Origin: Saccoglossus kowalevskii
Taxonomy: Eukaryota > Hemichordata > Enteropneusta > Harrimaniidae
Direction: 5' to 3'
Assembly: GCF_000003605.2 (NCBI RefSeq)
Contig: NW_003114628.1
Location: 1-35,700, forward strand
DNA: 35,700 nt
The position numbers and the translations under genes are program-made. Within the stretch, counting starts at the first letter, position 1; each line of letters begins with the position of its first letter. Under the pieces are notes generated by a model. It worked only from the letters and a program-made list of their open reading frames with translations. It did no database searches and was not told where the DNA came from. This document shows, piece after piece, positions 29,393 through 35,700 of the stretch.

Positions 29393-29464
29393 TGCCGAGA
29401 CCAGGATTCGAACCTGGGTTATTGCGGCCACAACGCAATGTCCTAACCTCTAGACGATCACGGC
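29393..29464 (-). tRNA. tRNA-His: Unit 113: tRNA-His(GTG), T16A
   Basis: Copy of unit 108. Tail T4. Confidence 0.88.
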
Positions 29465-29657
29465 TAGCTAGAGTCATGTTCGGATTACGTGATGCTCAGT
29501 AAGCGACGAATAAGTATAGTGCATTTATTTTGCATTTAATCTACAGTTTATGATGACTGCGTTATTATGTTTGCTAACCTGTTACCCTGGAAAAGAATTG
29601 AAAGTAGAATTCCAAAATACGACTCAAAATAACAAAACAACGACATAACGCACAATC

Positions 29658-29729
29658 TGCCGAGACCAGGATCCGAACCTGGGTTATTGCGGCCACAACG
29701 CAATGTCCTAACCACTAGACGATCACGGC
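29658..29729 (-). tRNA. tRNA-His: Unit 114: tRNA-His(GTG), A58G
   Basis: Copy of unit 109. Two TTTT runs. Confidence 0.78.
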
Positions 29730-29921
29730 TAGCTAGAGTCATGCTCGGATTACGTGCTACTCAGTAAGCGACGAATAAGTATAGTGCATTGATCTTGCAT
29801 TTAATCTACAGTTTATGATGACTGCGTGATTATGTTTGCCAACCTGTTACCCTGGAAGTAAAATTGAATGCAGAATTCCAAAATACGACGCAAAACAACA
29901 AGAACTACATATAGCACAATC

Positions 29922-29993
29922 TGCCGAGACCAGGATTCGAACCTGGGTTATTGCGGCCACAACGCAATGTCCTAACCACTAGACGATCACGGC
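29922..29993 (-). tRNA. tRNA-His: Unit 115: tRNA-His(GTG), modal
   Basis: Modal sequence. Split tail. Copy of unit 18 with the cagtaagtgacg marker. Confidence 0.92.
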
Positions 29994-30185
29994 TAGCTAG
30001 AGTCATGTTCGGATTACGTGCTACTCAGTAAGTGACGAATAAGTATAGTGCATTGATCTTGCATTTAACCTACAGTTTATGATGACTGCGTGATTATGTT
30101 TGCCAACCTGTTACCCTGGAAGTAAAATTGAATGTAGAATCCCAAAATACGACGCAAAACAACACAAACTACATATAGCACAATC

Positions 30186-30257
30186 TGCCGAGACCAGGAT
30201 TCGAACCTGGGTTACTGCGGGCACAACGCAATGTCCTAACCACTAGACGATCACGGC
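30186..30257 (-). tRNA. tRNA-His: Unit 116: tRNA-His(GTG), class H, A43G
   Basis: C37 loop, intact T stem, T27-G43. Broken tail run. Copy of unit 19. Confidence 0.82.
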
Positions 30258-30449
30258 TAGCTAGAGTCATGTTCGGATTACGTGCTACACAGTAAGCGAC
30301 GAATAAGTATAGTGCATTGATCTTGCATTTAATCTACAGTTTATGATGACTGCGTGATTATGTTTGCCAACCTGTTACCCTGGAAGTAAAATTGAATGTA
30401 GAATCCCAAAATACGACGCAAAACAACAAAAACTACATATAGCACAATA

Positions 30450-30469
30450 TGCCGAGACCAGGATTCGAA
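30450..30469 (-). pseudogene. Unit 117: truncated tRNA-His 3' end
   Basis: Only the 3' 20 nt remain (T loop, 3' T-stem strand, 3' acceptor strand and A73). The sequence jumps from gattcgaa straight into spacer (tgcatttatttt). Comparison with unit 20 shows a loss of 107 bp. Tail T5 is kept. No promoter A box. Confidence 0.9.
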
Positions 30470-30607
30470 TGCATTTATTTTGCATTTAATCTACAGTTTA
30501 TGATGACTGCGTTATTATGTTTGCTAACCTGTTACCCTGGAAAAGAATTGAAAGTAGAATCCCAAAATACAACTCAAAATAACAAAACAACGACATAACG
30601 CACAATC

Positions 30608-30679
30608 TGCCGAGACCATGATTCGAACCTGGGTTATTGCGGCCACAACGCAATGTCCTAACCACTAGACGATCACGGC
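30608..30679 (-). tRNA. tRNA-His: Unit 118: tRNA-His(GTG), C62A
   Basis: C62A gives G52-A62, in the B box. Two TTTT runs. Counterpart of unit 21 at offset 25,334. Confidence 0.78.
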
Positions 30680-30870
30680 TAGCTAGAATCATGTTCGGAT
30701 TACGTGCTACTCAGTAAGCGACGAATAAGTATAGTGCATTGATCTTGCATTTAATCTACAGTTTATGATGACTGCGTAATTATGTTTGCTAACCTGTCAC
30801 TCTGAAATGGAATTGAATGTAGAATTGCAAAATACTACGCAAGACAACAAAAACTACATATAGCACAATC

Positions 30871-30942
30871 TGCCGAGACCGGGATTCGAAACTGGGTTAT
30901 TGCGGGCACAACGCAATGTCCTAACCACTAGACGATCACGGC
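30871..30942 (-). tRNA. tRNA-His: Unit 119: tRNA-His(GTG), class H, G53T and T63C
   Basis: C37 loop; two T-stem mismatches (53-61, 51-63). Tail T5. Copied in unit 124. Confidence 0.58.
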
Positions 30943-31134
30943 TAGCTAGAGTCATGTTCGGATAACGTGATGCTCAGTAAGCGACGAATAAGTATAGTGC
31001 ATTTATTTTGCATTTAATCTACAGTTTATGATGACTGCGTTATTATGTTTGCTAACCTGTTACCCTGGAAAAGAATTGAAAGTAGAATCCCAAAATACGA
31101 CTCAAAACAACAAAAAAATACATATCGCACAATC

Positions 31135-31206
31135 TGCCGAGAGCAGGATTCGAACCTGGGTTATTGCGGTCACAATGGAATATCCTATCCACTAGACGAT
31201 CACGGC
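31135..31206 (-). pseudogene. Unit 120: tRNA-His-like, class D, G65C and C25T
   Basis: Class D plus a 49-65 mismatch and a 10-25 wobble. T55 is normal, unlike units 27 and 67. Tail T7. Confidence 0.74.
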
Positions 31207-31388
31207 TAGCCAGTCATGTCCTGATTAGGTGCTACTCAGTAAGCGACGAATAAGTATCGTGCATTGATCTTGCATTTAATCTGAAGTTTATAATTACTGC
31301 GTGATTATGTTTGCTAACATGTTACCCTTGAAACAAATTGAAGGTAGAATCCCAAATACGACTCAAAACAACGACATAACGCACAATC

Positions 31389-31460
31389 TGTCGAGACCAG
31401 GATTCGAACCTGGGTTATGGCGGTCACAATGGAATGTCCTATCCACTATACGATCACGGC
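31389..31460 (-). pseudogene. Unit 121: tRNA-His-like, class D, A42C and G71A
   Basis: Class D with C12A, a third anticodon-stem mismatch (T28-C42) and C2-A71. Tail T4. Counterpart of unit 126. Confidence 0.76.
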
Positions 31461-31649
31461 TAGCCAGTCATGTTCTGATTACGTGTTACGCTGTAAGCGA
31501 CGAATAAGTATAGTGCATTGAACTTGCATTTAATCTACAGTTTATAATGACTGCGTGATTATGATTCGTAACCTGTTACTCTGAAATGGAATTGAATGTA
31601 GAATCTCAAAATACGACTCAAAACAACAAAAACTACATATCGCACAATC

Positions 31650-31721
31650 TGCCGAGACCAGGATTCGAACCTGGGTTATTGCGGCCACAACGCAATGTCC
31701 TATCCACTAGACGATCACGGC
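31650..31721 (-). tRNA. tRNA-His: Unit 122: tRNA-His(GTG), T20A
   Basis: Like unit 31 but with normal T55. Tail T5. Copied in unit 127. Confidence 0.87.
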
Positions 31722-31912
31722 TAGCTAAAGTCATGTTCGGATTAGGTGCTACTCAGTAAGCGACGAATAAGTATAGTGCATTAAACTTGCATTTAATCTA
31801 CAGTTTATAATGACTGCGTGATTATGTTTCGTAACCTGTTACTCTGAAATGGAATTGAATGTAGAATCCCAAAATACGACTCAAAACAACAAGAACTACA
31901 TATAGCACAATC

Positions 31913-31984
31913 TGCCGAGACCAGAATTCGAACCTGGGTTATTGCGGCCACAACGCAATGTCCTAACCACTAGACGATCACGGC
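31913..31984 (-). tRNA. tRNA-His: Unit 123: tRNA-His(GTG), C61T
   Basis: C61T makes a G53-T61 wobble in the B box. Split tail. Otherwise modal. Confidence 0.83.
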
Positions 31985-32175
31985 TAGCTAGAGTCATGTT
32001 CGGATTACGTGCTACTCAGTAAGCGACGAATAAGTATAGTGCATTGATCTTGCATTTAATCTACAGTTTATGATGACTGCGTAATTATGTTTGCTAACCT
32101 GTCACTCTGAAATGGAATTGAATGTAGAATTGCAAAATACGACGCAAGACAACAAAAACTACATATAGCACAATC

Positions 32176-32247
32176 TGCCGAGACCGGGATTCGAAACTGG
32201 GTTATTGCGGGCACAACGCAATGTCCTAACCACTAGACGATCACGGC
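32176..32247 (-). tRNA. tRNA-His: Unit 124: tRNA-His(GTG), class H, G53T and T63C
   Basis: Copy of unit 119. Tail T5. Confidence 0.58.
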
Positions 32248-32439
32248 TAGCTAGAGTCATGTTCGGATAACGTGATGCTCAGTAAGCGACGAATAAGTAT
32301 AGTGCATTTATTTTGCATTTAATCTACAGTTTATGATGACTGCGTTATTATGTTTGCTAACCTGTTACCCTGGAAAAGAATTGAAAGTAGAATCCCAAAA
32401 TACGACTCAAAACAACAAAAAAATACATATCGCACAATC

Positions 32440-32511
32440 TGCCGAGAGCAGGATTCGAACCTGGGTTATTGCGGTCACAATGGAATGTCCTATCCACTAG
32501 ACGATCACGGC
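32440..32511 (-). pseudogene. Unit 125: tRNA-His-like, class D, G65C
   Basis: Class D plus a 49-65 mismatch. Tail T7. Counterpart of unit 120 without C25T. Confidence 0.73.
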
Positions 32512-32694
32512 TAGCCAGTCATGTCCTGATTAGGTGCTACTCAGTAAGCGACGAATAAGTATAGTGCATTGATCTTGCATTTAATCTGAAGTTTATAATT
32601 ACTGCGTGATCATGTTTGCTAACATGTTACCCTTGAAACAAATTGAAGGTAGAATCCCAAAATACGACTCAAAACAACGACATAACGCACAATC

Positions 32695-32766
32695 TGCCGA
32701 GACCAGGATTCGAACCTGGGTTATGGCGGTCACAATGGAATGTCCTATCCACTATACGATCACGGC
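32695..32766 (-). pseudogene. Unit 126: tRNA-His-like, class D, A42C
   Basis: Class D with C12A and T28-C42. Tail T4. Copy of unit 121 with normal G71. Confidence 0.75.
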
Positions 32767-32955
32767 TAGCCAGTCATGTTCTGATTACGTGTTACGCTGT
32801 AAGCGACGAATAAGTATAGTGCATTGAACTTGCATTTAATCTACAGTTTATAATGACTGCGTGATTATGATTCGTAACCTGTTACTCTGAAATGGAATTG
32901 AATGTAGAATCTCAAAATACGACTCAAAACAACAAAAACTACATATCGCACAATC

Positions 32956-33027
32956 TGCCGAGACCAGGATTCGAACCTGGGTTATTGCGGCCACAACGCA
33001 ATGTCCTATCCACTAGACGATCACGGC
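32956..33027 (-). tRNA. tRNA-His: Unit 127: tRNA-His(GTG), T20A
   Basis: Copy of unit 122. Tail T5. Confidence 0.87.
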
Positions 33028-33218
33028 TAGCTAAAGTCATGTTCGGATTAGGTGCTACTCAGTAAGCGACGAATAAGTATAGTGCATTAAACTTGCATTT
33101 AATCTACAGTTTATAATGACTGCGTGATTATGTTTCGTAACCTGTTACTCTGAAATGGAATTGAATGTAGAATCCCAAAATACGACTCAAAACAACAAGA
33201 ACTACATATAGCACAATC

Positions 33219-33290
33219 TGCCGAGACGAGGATTCGAAACTGGGTTATTGCGGGCACAACGCAATGTCCTAACCACTAGACGATCACGGC
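33219..33290 (-). tRNA. tRNA-His: Unit 128: tRNA-His(GTG), class H, G53T and G64C
   Basis: Copy of unit 38 (offset 23,483), not of unit 123, although unit 123 sits in the equivalent place in the local duplication. Split tail. Confidence 0.57.
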
Positions 33291-33486
33291 TAGCTAGAGT
33301 CATGTTCGGATAACGTGATGCTCAGTAAGCGACGAATAAGTATAGTGCATTTATTTTGCATTTAATCTACAGTTTATGATGACTGCAGTGCGTTATTATG
33401 TTTGCTAACATGTTAACCTGGAAAAGAATTGAAAGTAGAATCCCAAAATACGACTCAAAACAACAAAAACTACATATCGCACAATC

Positions 33487-33558
33487 TGCCGAGACCAGGA
33501 TTCGAACCTGGGTTATTGCGGCCACAACGCAATGTCCTAACCACTAGACGATTACGGC
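33487..33558 (-). tRNA. tRNA-His: Unit 129: tRNA-His(GTG), G6A
   Basis: A6-C67 mismatch. Tail T5. Copy of the hybrid unit 39. Confidence 0.82.
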
Positions 33559-33749
33559 TAGCTAGAGTCATGTTCGGATAACGTGATGCTCAGTAAGCGA
33601 CGAATAAGTATAGTGCATTTATTTTGCATTTAATCTACAGTTTATAATGACTGCGTGATTATGATTCGTAACCTGTTACTCTGAAATGGAATTGAATGTA
33701 GAATCTCAAAATACGACTCAAAACAACAAAAACTACATATCGCACAATC

Positions 33750-33821
33750 TGCCGAGACCAGTATTCGAACCTGGGTTATTGCGGCCACAACGCAATATCC
33801 TAACCACTAGACGATCACGGC
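33750..33821 (-). tRNA. tRNA-His: Unit 130: tRNA-His(GTG), C25T and C61A
   Basis: G10-T25 wobble, and G53-A61 mismatch in the B box. Tail T5. Copy of unit 40 with C61A added. Confidence 0.75.
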
Positions 33822-34012
33822 TAGCTAGAGTCATGTTCGGATAACGTGATGCTCAGTAAGCGACGACTAAGTATAGTGCATTAAACTTGCATTTAATCTA
33901 CAGTTTATAATGACTGCGTGATTATGTTTGCTAACCTGTCACTCTGAAATGGAATTGAATGTAGAATTCCAAAATACGACGCAAAACAACAAAAACTACA
34001 TATAGCACAATC

Positions 34013-34084
34013 TGCCAAGACCAGGATTCGAACCTGGGTTATTGCGGCCACAACGCAATGTCCTAACCACTAGACGATCACGGC
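34013..34084 (-). tRNA. tRNA-His: Unit 131: tRNA-His(GTG), C69T
   Basis: C69T gives a G4-T69 wobble next to U5-U68. Tail T5. Counterpart of unit 41. Confidence 0.85.
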
Positions 34085-34276
34085 TAGCTAGAGTCATATT
34101 CGGATAACGTGATGCTCAGTAAGCGACGAATAAGTATAGTGCATTGATCTTCCATTTAATCTACAGTTTATGATGACTGCGGGATTATGTTTGCCAACCT
34201 GTTACCCTGGAAGTAAAATTGAATGTAGAATCCCAAAATACGACGCAAAACAACAAAAACTACATATAGCACAATC

Positions 34277-34348
34277 AGCCAAGACCAGGATTCGAACCTG
34301 GGTTATTGCGGCCACAACACAATGTCCTAACCACTAGACGATCACGGC
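34277..34348 (-). tRNA. tRNA-His: Unit 132: tRNA-His(GTG), A73T, C69T, C30T
   Basis: Discriminator changed to T, with two wobble pairs; T arm intact, unlike unit 42. Tail T5. Confidence 0.77.
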
Positions 34349-34539
34349 TAACTAGAGTCATGTTCGGATAACGTGATGCTCAGTAAGCGATGAATAAGTA
34401 TAGTGCATGTATTTTGCATTTAATCTACAGTTTATGATGACTGCGTTATTGTGTTTGCTAACCTGTTACCCTGGAAAAGAATTGAAAGTAGAATCCCAAA
34501 ATACGACTCAAAACAACAAAAACTACATATCGCACAATC

Positions 34540-34611
34540 TGCCGAGACCAGGATTCGAACCTGGGTTATTGCGGCCACAACGCAATGTCCTAACCACTAG
34601 ACGATCACGGC
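34540..34611 (-). tRNA. tRNA-His: Unit 133: tRNA-His(GTG), modal
   Basis: Modal sequence. Tail T5. Left spacer matches that of unit 43 (gcatgtattttgc, gttattgtg); the tRNA does not. Confidence 0.93.
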
Positions 34612-34804
34612 TAGCTAGAGTCATGTTTGGATAACGTGATGCTCAGTAAGCGACGAATAAGTATAGTGCATTTATTTTGCATTTAATCTACAGTTTATGA
34701 TGACTGCGTTATTATGTTTGCTAACCTGTTACCCTGGAAAAGAATTGAAAGTAGAATCCCAAAATACGACTCAAAATAACAAAACAACGACATAACGCAC
34801 AATC

Positions 34805-34876
34805 TGCCGAGACCAGGATTCGAACCTGGGTTATTGCGGCCACAACGCAATGTCCTAACCACTAGACGATCACGGC
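34805..34876 (-). tRNA. tRNA-His: Unit 134: tRNA-His(GTG), modal
   Basis: Modal sequence. Two TTTT runs. Nearly the same 265-bp unit as unit 135, a local single-unit duplication. Confidence 0.92.
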
Positions 34877-35069
34877 TAGCTAGAGTCATGTTTGGATAAC
34901 GTGATGCTCAGTAAGCGACGAATAAGTATAGTGCATTTATTTTGCATTTAATCTACAGTTTATGATGACTGCGTTATTATGTTTGCTAACCTGTTACCCT
35001 GGAAAAGAATTGAAAGTAGAATCCCAAAATACGACTCAAAATAACAAAACAACGACGTAACGCACAATC

Positions 35070-35141
35070 TGCCGAGACCAGGATTCGAACCTGGGTTATT
35101 GCGGCCACAACGCAATGTCCTAACCACTAGACGATCACGGC
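35070..35141 (-). tRNA. tRNA-His: Unit 135: tRNA-His(GTG), modal
   Basis: Modal sequence. Two TTTT runs, with acgacgtaac in the flank as in units 25 and 65. Confidence 0.92.
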
Positions 35142-35332
35142 TAGCTAGAGTCATGTTCGGATTACGTGCTACTCAGTAAGCGACGAATAAGTATAGTGCA
35201 TTGATCTTGCATTTAATCTACAGTTTATGATGACTGCGTAATTATGTTTGCTAACCTGTCACTCTGAAATGGAATTGAATGTAGAATTGCAAAATACGAC
35301 GCAAGACAACAAAAACTACATATAGCACAATC

Positions 35333-35404
35333 TGCCGAGACCAGGATTCGAAACTGGGTTATTGCGGGCACAACGCAATGTCCTAACCACTAGACGATCA
35401 CGGC
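35333..35404 (-). tRNA. tRNA-His: Unit 136: tRNA-His(GTG), class H, B box G53T
   Basis: C37 loop, G53T. Tail T5. Copy of unit 26 (offset 28,750). Confidence 0.63.
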
Positions 35405-35596
35405 TAGCTAGAGTCATGTTCGGATAACGTGATGCTCAGTAAGCGACGAATAAGTATAGTACATTTATTTTGCATTTAATCTACAGTTTATGATGACTGC
35501 GTTATTATGTTTGCTAACCTGTTACCCTGGAAAAGAATTGAAAGTAGAATCCCAAAATACGACTCAAAACAACAAAAAAATACATATCGCACAATC

Positions 35597-35670
35597 TGCC
35601 GAGACCAGGATTCGAACCTGGGTTATTGCGGTCACAATGGAATGTCCTATCCACTATACAGATGCACGGC
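35597..35670 (-). pseudogene. Unit 137: tRNA-His-like, class D, 74 nt
   Basis: Class D with two extra bases between the D stem and acceptor stem (ctatacagatgcacggc). Tail T7. Last unit; its 5' flank runs off the window. Confidence 0.74.
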
Positions 35671-35700
35671 TAGCCAGTCATGTTCTGATTACGTGTTACG

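Larger units (their letters stand above)
29138..30449. repeat. Five-unit repeat, copy 2 (units 112-116)
   Basis: Units 112 to 114 repeat units 107 to 109. Units 115 to 117 instead match units 18 to 20 at offset 25,441, so the block is a mosaic of a local duplication and a distant source. Confidence 0.83.
30871..32175. repeat. Five-unit repeat, copy 1 (units 119-123)
   Basis: Units 119 to 122 match units 124 to 127 at offset 1,305 to 1,306. One base is missing in copy 1 (cccaaatacg near 31353). Shared markers are accggga in 119/124 and ttatggcgg in 121/126. Confidence 0.88.
32176..33486. repeat. Five-unit repeat, copy 2 (units 124-128)
   Basis: Tandem copy of units 119 to 123. From unit 128 onward the sequence follows units 38 to 42 instead (offset 23,483, units 128-132). 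Confidence 0.87.
1..35700 (-). repeat. Tandem array of tRNA-His units
   Basis: The window is filled by 137 head-to-tail units with a mean period of about 261 bp (first tRNA 3' end at 43, last at 35597). Every unit has the same orientation. Each carries a tRNA-His sequence and a spacer of about 190 bp. Several spacer families exist, told apart by short blocks such as ccctggaagtaaaattg, ccctggaaaagaattg, cccttgaaacgaattg and ctctgaaatggaattg. They are mixed along the array rather than sorted. The array is satellite-like in organisation but gene-like in content. It continues past both ends of the window. Confidence 0.97.

Noticed and set aside
1183-35154. Short open reading frames of 60-80 codons in many units, with recurring peptides such as PRPGFEPG and ETRIRTWV
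   Set aside because: Each one reads through a tRNA copy and its spacer. The recurring peptides are the translated T arm (B box). They recur only because the DNA repeats, none has a real family match I recognise, and reading frames differ between units.
1-35700. CRISPR array
   Set aside because: The repeated element is a folded tRNA gene, the period is about 261 bp, and the spacers are themselves repeats rather than unique sequences.
1-35700. tRNA-derived SINE cluster
   Set aside because: Units are strictly head-to-tail at fixed spacing with no poly-A or simple-repeat tails, no target-site duplications and no insertion into other DNA. A tandem satellite fits better.
1-35700. Bacterial or organelle tRNA operon
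   Set aside because: Bacterial and most organellar tRNA-His genes encode G-1 opposite C73. Here A73 is encoded with A at -1, and there are T-run tails and canonical eukaryotic A and B boxes.

Overview
The whole window is one head-to-tail array of a repeat unit of about 261 bp. I count 137 units between positions 43 and 35670, and both window ends lie inside the array. Each unit holds one 72-bp nuclear-type tRNA-His gene (anticodon GTG) or a degenerate copy, always on the minus strand, plus a spacer of about 190 bp. I see no protein-coding gene, no other RNA gene, no transposon and no unique DNA. The intragenic A and B boxes, the pol III style T-run tails and the lack of an encoded G at position -1 all indicate a eukaryotic nuclear genome. 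The variable and T arms resemble arthropod or other protostome tRNA-His as I remember them, so an invertebrate is a weak guess.

Terms used below. Positions are given in the tRNA sense with standard tRNA numbering. 'Modal' means the commonest 72-nt sequence, shared by about 35 units: anticodon stem TTGCG/CGCAA, loop TTGTGGC, T stem CCAGG/CCTGG, A73. Class G (about 80 units, plus small variants) has loop TTGTGGC. Class H (24) has TTGTGCC (G37C). Class T (4) has TTGTGCA (G37C, C38A). Class D (22) has loop TTGTGAC, T20A and a broken anticodon stem (TTCCA against CGCAA). 'Tail' is the T-run after the tRNA 3' end, lying to its left on the plus strand: T5 (starts about 18 nt away), T6, T7 or T8; 'split' (run broken by C, TTTT about 27 nt away); 'T4' (TTTT about 21 nt away). 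Units are numbered 1 to 137 from left to right.

Almost every unit has a U5-U68 mismatch in the acceptor stem, which implies that the array grew from a founder already carrying it. Layered on the basic unit are higher-order repeats: a roughly 10.5-kb, 40-unit block present nearly twice (units 5-44 and 45-84), a 9-unit duplication (units 88-96 and 97-105), and two 5-unit tandem duplications (units 107-116 and 119-128). Hybrid units, an extra-unit difference between copies and one truncated unit record unequal exchange within the array.

No stretch of 300 bases lacks a tRNA copy. The spacers hold only conserved satellite-like sequence, with one nearly invariant block 33-61 nt upstream of each tRNA. 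Whether the array is a real source of tRNA-His, a satellite derived from it, or both cannot be decided from sequence alone. Several dozen copies have intact promoter boxes and tails, while large classes carry lesions that amplified along with the rest.
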